A stretch of 64,000 bases of DNA from Zeimonas sp046347945 (GTDB lineage Bacteria; Pseudomonadota; Gammaproteobacteria; Burkholderiales; Burkholderiaceae_E), in contig JAXMFB010000007.1 of NCBI GenBank assembly GCA_046347945.1, forward strand, positions 62,001 through 126,000. Direction: 5' to 3'. The notes beneath the pieces are model-generated. The model saw only the letters and a list, made by a program, of their open reading frames with translations. It searched no databases and was not told where the DNA came from. Position 1 is the stretch's first letter, and every line of letters starts with the position of its first letter. This document shows, piece after piece, positions 54,233-63,692 of this stretch. The translations under genes were made by a program, and so were the position numbers.

Positions 54233-55470
54233 GGCGCTGGCTGGCGATCGCGATCGTGCTGGCGATCGCGGCGGGTGCCGCGGTCGTGGCGTTGCGCTCG
54301 ACGAACCGCCCTGCTCCCGCGCCGTCCCCGTCGGCCGCCGATGGCCCGGCGCCGGCAGGCGCGACCGACGCGTCCACGGCTGCGATCGAATTCGCCAGCA
54401 CCGACCTCTACACGGTCGGGCCCGGCACGATCGCGCGCACGATCCCGGTGACCGGCACGCTGACGCCGGTCGAGCGCACGACGGTAAAGGCGAAGGTCGC
54501 CGGCGAGATCATCGAGCTCGCCGTGCGCGAGGGCGATGCGGTGCGCGAGGGCAAGCTGCTCGCGCGGCTCGACCCGGTCGACTTCGAGCTGCGCGTGCGC
54601 GAGCGCGAGGCCCAGCTGCGCTCCGCGCAGGCGCAGCTCGCCCAGGCACAGCGCACGCTGGATAACAACCGCCGGCTGCTCGAGAAGCAGTTCATTTCGC
54701 AGAACGCGTTCGACAACGCGGCCTCGGCGGTCGACGTGGCCGTCGCGACGCGCGACGCGGCCGCCGCGCAGCTGAACCAGGCGCGCAAGGCGCTCGCCGA
54801 CACGCGGGTGGTCGCGCCGATGTCGGGGGTCGTTGCCGAGCGCTTCGCGCAGGTCGGCGAGAAGCTGCCCGTCGACGGCCGCATCGTGTCGATCGTCGAC
54901 CTGTCGCGGATGGAGATCGAGGCGCCGGTGCCGGCCAGCGAGATCGCGGCGGTGCGCATCGGCCAGCCGGTGTCGATGTCCATCGAGGGCATCGCCGGCG
55001 AGCAGGTGGGGCGCGTCGCGCGGATCAACCCGGGCACGCAGGCCGGTACGCGCTCGGTGCCGGTCTACATCTCGCTCGCGTTCCCGGAAGGCTCGCGCGT
55101 GCGCGCCGGCATGTTCGCGCAGGGCCGGCTCGCGCTCGAGGAGCGCCGTGACGTGCTCGTCGTTCCACTGGCGGCGATCCGCGATGCGGGCGGCCGCCAG
55201 TTCGTCTACCTGATCGACGACGGCAAGCTCGCCGAGCGCGACGTGCGCATCGGCCTGCGCGACGAGTCGGCCCCGGCCGGCCAGGGCGCGGTGGGCCTGG
55301 CCGAGGTGCTCGACGGATTGAAGGCCGGCGATCACGTCGTCGGCGTGAACCTCGGCACGCTGCGCGCCGGCAGCCGCGTCGCGATCGCGCCGGTCGCCCC
55401 TGCCCCACCTGCCCCCGCCCCGCCTGCCCCCGCTTCCGCCTCATCCGCAGCGCCGCGCAGGAGCCCGTAG
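54229..55470 (+). CDS. RND efflux periplasmic adaptor (membrane fusion protein)
   Basis: This is a 413-residue protein. A single N-terminal hydrophobic anchor (WLAIAIVLAIAAGAAVVAL) is followed by a Pro/Ala-rich stretch. The lipoyl-type halves are GTLTPVERTTVKAKVAGEI and RVVAPMSGVVAERF, with a coiled-coil hairpin between them (LRSAQAQLAQAQRTLDNNRR). Beta-barrel and membrane-proximal parts follow, and the C-terminus is Pro/Ala-rich. It links the inner-membrane pump to a TolC-type channel. GTG 54229 overlaps the tetR stop. The pump gene starts 5 bases after its stop. Confidence 0.92.
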   Translation: MRRWLAIAIVLAIAAGAAVVALRSTNRPAPAPSPSAADGPAPAGATDASTAAIEFASTDLYTVGPGTIARTIPVTGTLTPVERTTVKAKVAGEIIELAVREGDAVREGKLLARLDPVDFELRVREREAQLRSAQAQLAQAQRTLDNNRRLLEKQFISQNAFDNAASAVDVAVATRDAAAAQLNQARKALADTRVVAPMSGVVAERFAQVGEKLPVDGRIVSIVDLSRMEIEAPVPASEIAAVRIGQPVSMSIEGIAGEQVGRVARINPGTQAGTRSVPVYISLAFPEGSRVRAGMFAQGRLALEERRDVLVVPLAAIRDAGGRQFVYLIDDGKLAERDVRIGLRDESAPAGQGAVGLAEVLDGLKAGDHVVGVNLGTLRAGSRVAIAPVAPAPPAPAPPAPASASSAAPRRSP

Positions 55471-55474
55471 CGCG

Positions 55475-58400
55475 ATGTGGTTCACGCGCGTCTCGATCAA
55501 TCATCCGGTCTTCGCGACCATGATGATGGCGGCGTTCCTGGTGCTCGGGATCTTCTCGTACCACCGGCTGCCGGTCGAACAGTTCCCGAACGTCGAGTTC
55601 CCCGTCGTCGTCGTCTCGACCGCGTGGCCCGGCGCCTCGCCCGAGGTCGTCGAATCCGACATCACGCGCCGCATCGAGGAGCAGGTCAACACGATCAGCG
55701 GCGTCTACGAGCTCTCGTCGCGCTCGTACGAGGGCAGCTCGGTCGTCATCATCCGCTTCGACCTCACCGTCGACGCCGCGCAGGCCGCGCAGGACGTGCG
55801 CGAGAAGATCGCGCTGGTGCGGCCGCTGTTCCGCGAGGACGTCAAGGAGCCGCTGGTCACGCGCTACAACCCCGACGAGGTGCCGGTCATCTCGCTGGCG
55901 ATCCGCTCGCCCAAGCGCGACGCGCGCGAGCTGACGACGCTGGCCGACCAGGTCGTCAAGCGCCGCCTCGAGAACGTGCGCGGCGTGGGCCGCGTGACGC
56001 TGGTGGGCGGCGTGCGCCGCGAGGTGCAGATCGCGCTGCGTCCCGCCGACCTCGAGGCGCTGAAGGTCGGCGTCGACCAGGTGATGCAGGCGCTCGCCAA
56101 CGAGAACCAGGAACTGCCCGCCGGCACGCTGGTCTCGCGCGACCGCGAGCAGGTGGTGCAGATCCGCGCGAAGATGGCCAGCGTCGCCGATTTCGGCCGG
56201 ATCATCGTCGCGCGCCGCGGCGGCCAGCCGGTCTTCCTGTCGCAAGTCGCCGACGTGATCGACGGCGAGGAAGAACCCGAAACCAGCGCGCTGGTCGACG
56301 GCAAGCGCGCGGTGGCGCTCGACGTCGTGCGCGCGCAGGGCGAGAACACGATCGCGGTGGTCGACAGCGTGCGTCGCACGGTCGCGGGGCTGGCCGGCGA
56401 GTTGCCGCCCGACGTCACGGTGTCGGTGGTGCGTGACGCGTCGACCGCGATCCGCAATTCGGTCGGGAGCGTCCAGCGCAACATCGTCGAAGGCGCGCTG
56501 CTGACGGTGGTGATCGTGTTCCTGTTCCTGTCGTCGTGGCGCTCGACGGTGATCACCGGGCTCACGCTGCCGATCTCGCTGATCGGCACGTTCCTGGTCA
56601 TGTTCGCGATGGGCTTCTCGATCAACCTGGTGACGCTGCTCGCGCTGTCGATCTGCGTGGGCCTGCTGATCGACGACGCGATCGTCGTGCGCGAGAACAT
56701 CGTGCGCCACCAGGCGATGGGCAAGCACCACCGCGACGCCGCGTTCGACGGCACGAAGGAGATCGGCCTGGCGGTGGCGGCGACCACGTTCACGATCGTC
56801 GCGGTGTTCATGCCGATCGGCTTCATGGGCGGCATCATCGGGCGCTTCTTCAAGCAGTTCGGCGTCACCGTCGCATTCGCGGTCATGCTGTCGATGCTGA
56901 TCGCGTTCACGCTCGACCCGATGCTGTCCTCGGTCTGGCGCGACCCGGACGCGCACGGGCCGCGCGGCAACGGGCCCGTCGCCCGGCTGCTGCGCGTGTT
57001 CCAGGCGACGATGCTGCGCCTGGAGGGCGGCTACGTCGCGCTGCTGCGCTGGGGGCTGCGCCATCGTGCGGTGACGATGGCCGCGGCGATCGCGATCTTC
57101 GCCGGCGCGTTCCCGATGATGAAGCTGGTGGGCACCGAGTTCGTCCCGGAAGCCGACAACAACGAGTTCTACGTGCAGTTCTACACGCCGGTCGGCTCGT
57201 CGCTGCAGTTCACCGAGGACAAGCTGCGCCAGGTCGAGGCGGCGCTGCGCGAGTTCGAGGGCGTCACGATGACCTACGGCACGATCAACACCGGGATCGC
57301 GCAGGGCCGCAACTACGCGATGGCCTTCGCGGTGCTGGTCGATCGCAGCAAGCGGCCGCTGTCGGTGCAGAAGATGCGCTCGCCGGTGCGCGAACGCCTG
57401 TCGCGGATCGCCGGCGTGACGCTCACCGACCTGGGCAACCTGAACGCGGTCAGTTCGGGCAAGCCGATCCAGCTGAGCATCCAGGGCCAGGACACCGCGG
57501 TGCTCGACCGGCTCGCGGCGCGCGTGACCCAGGCGATCGCGTCGGTGAACGCGCAGCTCGGTCGCAACGGCATCGTCGAGGTCGACACCAGCTCCAAGCC
57601 GGCCAAGCCGACCGTGTCGGCCGAGATCGACCGGGCGCTGGCCTCCGACCTCGGCGTCGGCGTCGCGCAGGTGAGCGCGGTGCTGCGTCCCCTGCTGGCC
57701 GGCGATGCGACGACCACCTGGCGCGCGCCGGACGACGAGAACTACGACGTCCGCGTGCGCCTGCCACGCAGCGAGCGCAGCTCGGTGGCCGACCTGGGAC
57801 GCCTGACCCTGACCTCGGCGCGCGCAGACGCCGACGGCAGCCCGCGGATGGTCTCGCTGCGCCAGATCGCCGCGTTCCGCCAGGGGTTGGGCCCCACGCA
57901 GATCAACCGCAAGGCGCTCGCGCGCGAAATCCTCATCTCGGCCAACGTCGAGGGCATCGCCGCCGGCACCGCCGGCAGCCTGCTGCAGAAGGAGCTCGCG
58001 AAGATCGAGCTTCCGCCGGGCTACCGCTTCGAAACCGGAGGCTCGAATCGCGACATGGCCGAGAGCTTCGGCTACGCGCTGCAGGCGCTGATCCTCGCGG
58101 TGCTGTTCATCTACATGATCCTCGCGTCGCAGTTCGGCAGCTTCCTGCAGCCGGTGGCGATCATGGCCTCTCTGCCGCTGTCGCTGATCGGCGTCGTGCT
58201 GGCGCTGCTCGCGTGGCGCTCGACGCTGAACATGTTCTCGATGATCGGCTTCATCATGCTGATGGGGCTCGTCACCAAGAACGCGATCCTGCTGGTCGAC
58301 TTCGCCAACCAGGCCCGCGCCCGCGGGATGTCCCGTTCGCAGGCGCTGCTGCAGGCGGCCGAGATCCGGCTGCGGCCGATCCTGATGACGACGCTGGCGA

Positions 58401-58654
58401 TGGTCTTCGGCATGATGCCGCTCGCGATCGGCACCGGCGAGGGCGCCGAGCAGCGCGCACCGCTGGCGCACGCGGTGATCGGCGGCGTGCTCGCGTCGAC
58501 GCTGCTGACGCTGCTGGTCGTGCCGGTGCTCTACACCTTCCTCGACGACCTCGGCGCGCGGATCACCGGACGAACCGGCGCCGCGGCCGGCGGCGAGTCT
58601 CCACAGCCCGCGCCGGAGCCCGCGCAGGCGCCCCCGGCGGCCCCTCACCCTTGA
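55475..58654 (+). CDS. RND (HAE1-type) efflux pump, inner-membrane subunit
   Basis: This 1059-residue protein has the RND layout: twelve membrane helices in two sets, with two large periplasmic loops. It starts MWFTRVSINHPVFATMMM, has VSTAWPGASPEVVE in the first porter region and the proton-relay helix LALSICVGLLIDDAIVVREN near residue 400 with its Asp pair. The second half carries MIGFIMLMGLVTKNAILLVDFANQ. It uses the proton gradient to expel drugs or other hydrophobic compounds. Sequence style is nearer to MdtB/MdtC-like pumps than to AcrB, by eye only. The cognate TolC-type channel gene is 1 kb downstream. Confidence 0.93.
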   Translation: MWFTRVSINHPVFATMMMAAFLVLGIFSYHRLPVEQFPNVEFPVVVVSTAWPGASPEVVESDITRRIEEQVNTISGVYELSSRSYEGSSVVIIRFDLTVDAAQAAQDVREKIALVRPLFREDVKEPLVTRYNPDEVPVISLAIRSPKRDARELTTLADQVVKRRLENVRGVGRVTLVGGVRREVQIALRPADLEALKVGVDQVMQALANENQELPAGTLVSRDREQVVQIRAKMASVADFGRIIVARRGGQPVFLSQVADVIDGEEEPETSALVDGKRAVALDVVRAQGENTIAVVDSVRRTVAGLAGELPPDVTVSVVRDASTAIRNSVGSVQRNIVEGALLTVVIVFLFLSSWRSTVITGLTLPISLIGTFLVMFAMGFSINLVTLLALSICVGLLIDDAIVVRENIVRHQAMGKHHRDAAFDGTKEIGLAVAATTFTIVAVFMPIGFMGGIIGRFFKQFGVTVAFAVMLSMLIAFTLDPMLSSVWRDPDAHGPRGNGPVARLLRVFQATMLRLEGGYVALLRWGLRHRAVTMAAAIAIFAGAFPMMKLVGTEFVPEADNNEFYVQFYTPVGSSLQFTEDKLRQVEAALREFEGVTMTYGTINTGIAQGRNYAMAFAVLVDRSKRPLSVQKMRSPVRERLSRIAGVTLTDLGNLNAVSSGKPIQLSIQGQDTAVLDRLAARVTQAIASVNAQLGRNGIVEVDTSSKPAKPTVSAEIDRALASDLGVGVAQVSAVLRPLLAGDATTTWRAPDDENYDVRVRLPRSERSSVADLGRLTLTSARADADGSPRMVSLRQIAAFRQGLGPTQINRKALAREILISANVEGIAAGTAGSLLQKELAKIELPPGYRFETGGSNRDMAESFGYALQALILAVLFIYMILASQFGSFLQPVAIMASLPLSLIGVVLALLAWRSTLNMFSMIGFIMLMGLVTKNAILLVDFANQARARGMSRSQALLQAAEIRLRPILMTTLAMVFGMMPLAIGTGEGAEQRAPLAHAVIGGVLASTLLTLLVVPVLYTFLDDLGARITGRTGAAAGGESPQPAPEPAQAPPAAPHP

Positions 58655-58667
58655 AAAAGGGGCGGGT

Positions 58668-58676
58668 TGCTAAAAT
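58668..58676 (+). promoter_or_regulatory. Possible extended -10 promoter for pcm
   Basis: TGCTAAAAT gives an extended -10 element (TGn plus TAAAAT) about 30 bases before the pcm ATG, in an AT-richer patch between the pump and pcm. TTGAAA at 58651-58656 is too close (14 bases) for a good -35. Confidence 0.4.
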
Positions 58677-58707
58677 CTACGGTTTTCAGCGCCGAGACGA
58701 CGAACCC

Positions 58708-59373
58708 ATGGACTTCGAACGCGCCCGCTACAACATGGTCGAACAGCAGATCCGCCCGTGGGACGTGCTCGACCAGGATGTGCTCGACCTGCTGCTCGGC
58801 ATGCGCCGGGACGAATTCGTTCCCCCGGCATACCGCGCGATGGCGTTCGCCGACATGGAGATCCCGCTCGTCGTCGACGGCCGCGACACCGGCGAGGTCA
58901 TGCTGGCGCCGAAGGTCGAGGCGCGGATGCTGCAGGCGATCGCGCCGAAGAAGCACGAAACCGTGCTGGAGATCGGCGCGGGGTCGGGCTACATGGCGGC
59001 GCTGCTCGCGCACTTCGCACGCCGGGTCGTCACCGCGGAGATCCGCGAAGACCTCGCCCGCTTCGCCGGCGCGAACCTGCAACGCGCCGGCATCTCCAAC
59101 GCCGCGGTCGAGCACCGGCACGGGCTGCGCGCCGCCCCGGGCGCGAGCTTCGAGGCGATCGTGCTGTCGGGGTCGGTGCCCTTCGTTCCCGAGGCCCTGC
59201 TCGACCGCCTGACCGTCGGCGGACGACTGGTCGCGAGCGTCGGCGACTTGCCGGTGATGGCTGCCCCGCTGAGCACGCGCGTCGCCGACCGCGAGTTCTC
59301 GGCCGAGAACCTGTTCGACACGGTGGCGCTGCCGCTGGTCGACTTCCCCAGGAAAGAGAAGTTCGTCTTCTGA
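58708..59373 (+). CDS. Protein-L-isoaspartate O-methyltransferase-like protein
   Basis: This 221-residue SAM-dependent protein starts MDFERARYNMVEQQIRPWDV and has the SAM loop VLEIGAGSGYMAALLAH near residue 85, EIREDLARFA and GGRLVASVGD. The family repairs isoaspartyl residues in aged proteins. The VEQQIRPWDVLD start is that of the Burkholderiales PCMT-like proteins found before tolC, which may not be true repair enzymes since they differ from E. coli Pcm in the N-terminal part. Next comes a rhodanese gene starting 5 bases after its stop. Confidence 0.85.
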   Translation: MDFERARYNMVEQQIRPWDVLDQDVLDLLLGMRRDEFVPPAYRAMAFADMEIPLVVDGRDTGEVMLAPKVEARMLQAIAPKKHETVLEIGAGSGYMAALLAHFARRVVTAEIREDLARFAGANLQRAGISNAAVEHRHGLRAAPGASFEAIVLSGSVPFVPEALLDRLTVGGRLVASVGDLPVMAAPLSTRVADREFSAENLFDTVALPLVDFPRKEKFVF

Positions 59374-59378
59374 ACCCG

Positions 59379-59723
59379 ATGCAGGACCTCCATCCCGAAC
59401 AGCTGGCCGAACGGCTCGCGCCGGCCGCCGGCGAATCGCCCACCGGCGCGGAAGGCCCACCGGTGCTGCTCGACGTGCGCGAGCACTGGGAGTACGCGTT
59501 GTGCTCGCTGCCGGGCAGCGTCCACGTGCCGATGCGCGAGATTCCGGCTCGCCTGACGGAGCTCGACCCGTCGCGCCCCATCGTCTGCATCTGCCATCAC
59601 GGCGTGCGCAGCCGACAGGTGGCGATGTTCCTCGAGCACCGCGGCTTCGAATCGGTGTTCAACCTTTCCGGCGGCATCGACGCGTGGGCGAAGGAAGTCG
59701 ATCGTTCGATGGCCACCTACTGA
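59379..59723 (+). CDS. Rhodanese-domain protein
   Basis: This 114-residue single rhodanese domain has the start motif LLDVREHWEYALCSLPGSVHVPM and the active loop CICHHGVRSRQVA with the catalytic Cys, then FNLSGGIDAW. It can move sulfane sulfur from thiosulfate or a persulfide to an acceptor. It lies between the pcm-like gene and tolC, an arrangement conserved in Burkholderiales. The partner is unknown. Confidence 0.9.
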   Translation: MQDLHPEQLAERLAPAAGESPTGAEGPPVLLDVREHWEYALCSLPGSVHVPMREIPARLTELDPSRPIVCICHHGVRSRQVAMFLEHRGFESVFNLSGGIDAWAKEVDRSMATY

Positions 59724-59743
59724 TTGATACCGGAGCGCCCGCG

Positions 59744-61201
59744 ATGAGAGCCCCCCCGATGCTGACGACGCTTGCCGCGGCCGTGAGCCTGACCGCCAGC
59801 GCGCCGTCGTTCGCGCTCGACCTGATGCAGGCCTGGCGCGCGGCGCTCGCCAACGACGCGCAACTGGCCAGCGCCCGCTCGCAGTTGCAGGCCACGCGCG
59901 AGCGCGTGCCGCAGGCGCGTGCCGGGCTGCTCCCGTCGGTGAACGCGACGGCGGCGATCACTCCGCAGAGCGTCGACACCAACGTGGGGCCGACCCGCGA
60001 CTTCACCGCGCGCACCTACGCGATCCAGCTCAGCTACCCGCTGTTCCGGATGCAGAACGTCGAGTCCTTCGAGCAGAGCAAGCTGCAGGTGGCCGCGGGC
60101 GAAGCGCAGTACGCGCAGGCCTCGCAGGACCTCGTGCTGCGCGTGTCGCAGGCCTACTTCGACGTGCTGGCCGCGCAGGACAACCTGGACACGCTGCAGG
60201 CGCAGATGCGTGCGATCTCCGAGCAGCTCGCCGCGGCCAAGCGCAACTTCGAGGTCGGCACCGCCACCGTGACCGACCAGCAGGAAGCGCAGGCGCGCTA
60301 CGACCTTGCGTCGGCGCAGGAGATCGCGGCGCGCAACGACCTCGAGGTCAAGCGCGCGGCGCTCGCCCAGTTGATCGGGCAGCCGGTGGGCGCGCTCGAC
60401 GTGCTGCGACCGGGCCTGACGCTCGAAGGGCCTCAGCCCGCGCGCGAGGCCGACTGGACGCAGAACGCGCGCGACAACAACCTGCTGGTGCAGCAGCAGC
60501 ACGTGGCCAGCGAGATCGCCAGGCGGGAGATCGACCGCCAGCGCTACGGGCACTATCCCACGGTCGACGTGGTCGGGTCGCTGCAGCGCGCCGAGAACAC
60601 GGCCTACAACTTCGTCGGCATCCGCAGCAACGCCGCGGTGCTCGGCCTGCAGCTGTCGGTCCCGATCTACGCGGGCGGGGGCATCGACGCGCGCGTGCGC
60701 GAGGCGGCCGCGTCGCACGAGCGTTCGCTGTCGGACCTCGAGAACGCGCGGCGCCAGGCCGAGCAGGGCGCGCGCCAGGCCTACCTGGGACTGAACAGCG
60801 GGCTCGCGCAGGTGCGCGCGCTCGAGGCGGCGGAGCGCTCGAGCCGGCTCGCGCTCGACTCGAACCTGCTCGGCTACCAGGTCGGGGTGCGGATCAACAT
60901 CGACGTGCTGAACGCGCAGCAGCAGCTCTTCTCGACGCAGCGCGACCTGGCGAAGGCGCGCTACGACGCGCTGCTCAACGGCCTGAGGCTCAAGTCCACC
61001 GCCGGCGCGCTGGGCGAGCCCGACGTCGCGCAGGTCAACGCGCTGCTCGCGCCGCCGCAGCCGAAGCCGGCCGAGGCGACGAGCGCTACGCCGGTACCCG
61101 CGCCGACCGCGCAGCCCGCGCCGCTGTCGGTGCCGTGCAAGCCGCAGGGGCCGGCGCCGGCCACTCCGCCGACCACCGGCCGTCGCGTCGAGAAGCGCTG
61201 A
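59744..61201 (+). CDS. tolC: TolC-family outer-membrane channel
   Basis: This 485-residue protein has a signal peptide (LTTLAAAVSLTASAPSFAL). The mature start LDLMQAWRAALANDAQLASARS is typical of TolC, and two OEP repeats (about residues 30-225 and 240-440) form the beta-barrel and alpha-helical tunnel. A Pro/Ala-rich tail follows from about residue 455. As a trimer it is the exit duct for RND and ABC pumps and for type I secretion. It could complete the RND pump encoded 1 kb upstream. It converges on waaA across a hairpin. Confidence 0.93.
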   Translation: MRAPPMLTTLAAAVSLTASAPSFALDLMQAWRAALANDAQLASARSQLQATRERVPQARAGLLPSVNATAAITPQSVDTNVGPTRDFTARTYAIQLSYPLFRMQNVESFEQSKLQVAAGEAQYAQASQDLVLRVSQAYFDVLAAQDNLDTLQAQMRAISEQLAAAKRNFEVGTATVTDQQEAQARYDLASAQEIAARNDLEVKRAALAQLIGQPVGALDVLRPGLTLEGPQPAREADWTQNARDNNLLVQQQHVASEIARREIDRQRYGHYPTVDVVGSLQRAENTAYNFVGIRSNAAVLGLQLSVPIYAGGGIDARVREAAASHERSLSDLENARRQAEQGARQAYLGLNSGLAQVRALEAAERSSRLALDSNLLGYQVGVRINIDVLNAQQQLFSTQRDLAKARYDALLNGLRLKSTAGALGEPDVAQVNALLAPPQPKPAEATSATPVPAPTAQPAPLSVPCKPQGPAPATPPTTGRRVEKR

Positions 61202-61216
61202 TCGCGCACCGGTGCT

Positions 61217-61235
61217 GCGGCGGCCGAACCGCCGC
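61217..61235. terminator. Hairpin between convergent tolC and waaA
   Basis: GCGGCGG (61217-61223) and CCGCCGC (61229-61235) form a 7-bp all-GC stem with a 5-base loop. There is no T-tract. Its place between the two convergent gene ends suggests a bidirectional terminator. Confidence 0.4.
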
Positions 61236-61242
61236 CCCGCCG

Positions 61243-62565
61243 TCAGTCTCCCGCGGCGTGCCGGTCGATGTACGGCGCCAGCGCCTGCAGCGTGCGCGCG
61301 GTGGCGCCGCGATGCCGCCCGGCGAAGGCCAGCGCGCAATCGCTCATCGACTGCCGCCGCTCGCCGTCGAGCACGATCGCGAGCGCCTGCTCGACCGCCC
61401 CCGGCGCGTCCGCGACCCGGACGGCCGCCTCGGCCGCGATCGCCTGCTCGGCCGCCTCGGCGAAATTGAAGGTGTGCGGCCCGACGATCACCGGCACGCC
61501 GGCTGCGCAGGCCTCGATCAGGTTCTGGCCGCCGTGCGGCATCAGCGAGCCCCCGATGATCGCGACGTCCGCGAGCCCGTACCAGGCAGCCATCTCGCCC
61601 ATCGAGTCGCCCAGCAACACCTGCGCGTCCAGGCCCTGGTCGTCGGTGAGGCGGCTGCGCCGCGCCATCCGCCATCCGCGCGCCTCGATCAGCGCCGCCA
61701 CCTCGTCGAAGCGCTGCGGGTGCCGGGGCACGACGACCAGCAGCGGCGGGAAGCGGCTGGCCAGCGCCGGCGGCTGCAGGTGCGCGGCCCAGGCGTCGAG
61801 CAAGAGCGCCTCTTCGCCTTCGCGGGTGCTGGCCGCGAGGACACAGAAGCGCGGCAATCCGGTCGAATGCGTGGTGGCCAGCCAGGCCACGCGCCAGCGA
61901 TGTCCGCGCGCTTCGAGCGCAGGCTCGGCGACGACGTCGAACTTCAGGTTGCCCAGCACCGGCACCGCGTGCCGCCCGAGCTGCGCCAGCCGGCGCGCGT
62001 CGGAATCGGTCTGCGCGAGCACCAGGTCGAGCGAGGCGAGCGCCGGCCGGATCAGCGCCCGCCAGCGGCGCGCCTTGCGCAGCGACCGGTCGGACAGCCG
62101 CGCATTGACCAGCGCCATGGGCACGCCTTCGCTGCGCGCCACCGCCACCAGGTTCGGCCACAGCTCGGTCTCGATCACGACACCGATCGTGGGCCGCCAC
62201 GCACGCAGGAAGCGACGCACCGCGAACGGATAGTCGTACGGCAGGTAGGCCTGTCGCACGGGTTGCCCCGCGAACAGCGACGCCCCGGTCTCGCGCCCGG
62301 TGGGGGTCATGTGCGTGACCAGCACTTCGCACCCCGGGTAGCGCACGAGCAGCGCCGCGACCAGCGGCTGCGCCGCGCGCGTCTCGCCGACCGACACCGC
62401 GTGCAGCCAGACGAGCGGCTGCATGTCGGTGCGCCGCGCGTGCGCGCCGAAGCGCTCGCCGAGGTGGCGCCGGTACTCGGGCTGGCGGCGCGATCGCCAG
62501 AGCAGGTGGGCCAGCACCAGCGGGATCACCAGATACCAGGCGATCGTGTAGAGCCAGCGGGCCAT
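61243..62565 (-). CDS. waaA: 3-deoxy-D-manno-octulosonic-acid transferase
   Basis: This 440-residue glycosyltransferase has one N-terminal membrane anchor (LYTIAWYLVIPLVLAHLLW). The N-terminal domain has WLHAVSVGETRAAQPL with the catalytic Glu and VVIETELWPNLV. The C-terminal half has GGSLMPHGGQNLIEACAAG for the nucleotide sugar. It adds KDO to lipid A precursor on the inner leaflet, an essential step of LPS synthesis. It is divergent from rfbB and convergent with tolC. Confidence 0.95.
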   Translation of the reverse strand: MARWLYTIAWYLVIPLVLAHLLWRSRRQPEYRRHLGERFGAHARRTDMQPLVWLHAVSVGETRAAQPLVAALLVRYPGCEVLVTHMTPTGRETGASLFAGQPVRQAYLPYDYPFAVRRFLRAWRPTIGVVIETELWPNLVAVARSEGVPMALVNARLSDRSLRKARRWRALIRPALASLDLVLAQTDSDARRLAQLGRHAVPVLGNLKFDVVAEPALEARGHRWRVAWLATTHSTGLPRFCVLAASTREGEEALLLDAWAAHLQPPALASRFPPLLVVVPRHPQRFDEVAALIEARGWRMARRSRLTDDQGLDAQVLLGDSMGEMAAWYGLADVAIIGGSLMPHGGQNLIEACAAGVPVIVGPHTFNFAEAAEQAIAAEAAVRVADAPGAVEQALAIVLDGERRQSMSDCALAFAGRHRGATARTLQALAPYIDRHAAGD

Positions 62566-62618
62566 GCGTTGCGTCGTGCGTGCGCGCGATCGTGACGGGA
62601 TTCGGTATTCTAGCCGGC

Positions 62619-63692
62619 ATGATCCTCGTCACAGGCGGCTGCGGGTTCATCGGCTCGCGCTTCGTGCTCGACTGGCTCGGTTCGCGCGACGAACCGCTGG
62701 TCAATCTCGACGCACTCACCTACGCCGCGAACCCGCAGGCGCTCGCGGCGCTGCGGCACGATCCGCGCTACACCTTCGTCCATGGCGACGTGCGCGATCG
62801 CGTGCTGCTCGACACCGTGCTCGCCACCCACCGGCCGCGCGCGATCGTTCACCTGGCCGCCGAAACGCACGTCGATCGCGCGATCGCCGATGCCACCGCG
62901 TTCGCGCAGAGCAACACGCTGGGTACGCTGACGCTGCTGCAGGCCGCGCGAGCGCACCTGCAGGCGGGACCGGCCGCCGACGCCGCCGCGTTCCGCTTCC
63001 TTCACTGCTCCACCGACGAGGTGTTCGGCTCGCTCACTCCCGACGACGCGCCCTGCGACGAGCAAGCGCCGTACCGGCCACGCAATCCGTACGCGGCCTC
63101 GAAGGCCGCGGCGGACCATTTCGTCGCCGCGTTCCACGCCACGCACGGCCTGCCGACGCTGGTCACGCGCGGCTCGAACACTTATGGCCCCGGCCAGCAC
63201 CCCGAGAAGCTGGTCGCGCTGGCGATCGGGCGAATCCTCGCGGGCGAACCGGTGCCTCTGTACGGAGACGGATCGGCGGTCCGCGACTGGCTGTACGTCG
63301 GCGACCACGTCGCGGCACTGGTCGCGGTGCTCGAGCGCGGCGCGCCGGGACAGTCCTACAACGTCGCGGGGCACCAGGGCGTGACCAACCGGACGCTGGT
63401 CGCGCGCCTGGTGGCCGCCGTCGAACTGGAGGCGCGGGTGCGAGACGACGACAGCCCGGCCGGCTGCGCCGACACCGGCCGGGCCACTGCGCATCACGGA
63501 AGCGACGCCGCGCGCTGGATCCGCTTCGTCGCGGACCGTCCCGGGCACGACCGCCGCTACGCGATGGATGACCGCAAGCTGCGCGGCGAGACAGGCTGGT
63601 CGCCGCGAGTCGGGCTCGACGAGGGACTGCGCTCGACAGTGCGCGCCGCGATCGAAGCGCGGCGTCCGGCCGGCGGCACGAGCGGGCGATGA
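62619..63692 (+). CDS. rfbB: dTDP-glucose 4,6-dehydratase
   Basis: This 357-residue extended-SDR enzyme has the NAD site MILVTGGCGFIGSRF, HLAAETHVDRAI, STDEVFGSL and the catalytic YAASKAAADH, then TRGSNTYGPGQHPEKL. It turns dTDP-glucose to dTDP-4-keto-6-deoxyglucose, step two of dTDP-rhamnose synthesis. ATG 62619 is preferred over GTG 62580 because the Rossmann start follows at once. The stop overlaps the ATG of rfbC (ATGA, 63689-63692). Confidence 0.93.
   Translation: MILVTGGCGFIGSRFVLDWLGSRDEPLVNLDALTYAANPQALAALRHDPRYTFVHGDVRDRVLLDTVLATHRPRAIVHLAAETHVDRAIADATAFAQSNTLGTLTLLQAARAHLQAGPAADAAAFRFLHCSTDEVFGSLTPDDAPCDEQAPYRPRNPYAASKAAADHFVAAFHATHGLPTLVTRGSNTYGPGQHPEKLVALAIGRILAGEPVPLYGDGSAVRDWLYVGDHVAALVAVLERGAPGQSYNVAGHQGVTNRTLVARLVAAVELEARVRDDDSPAGCADTGRATAHHGSDAARWIRFVADRPGHDRRYAMDDRKLRGETGWSPRVGLDEGLRSTVRAAIEARRPAGGTSGR

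Noticed and set aside
55025..58648. Open frame of over 1200 residues antisense to the RND pump
   Set aside because: Composition is typical of a GC-rich antisense frame and the pump on the other strand is clearly real.
58651..58676. TTGAAA/TAAAAT as a full sigma-70 promoter for pcm
   Set aside because: The spacer is only 14 bases; only the extended -10 element was kept, at low confidence.
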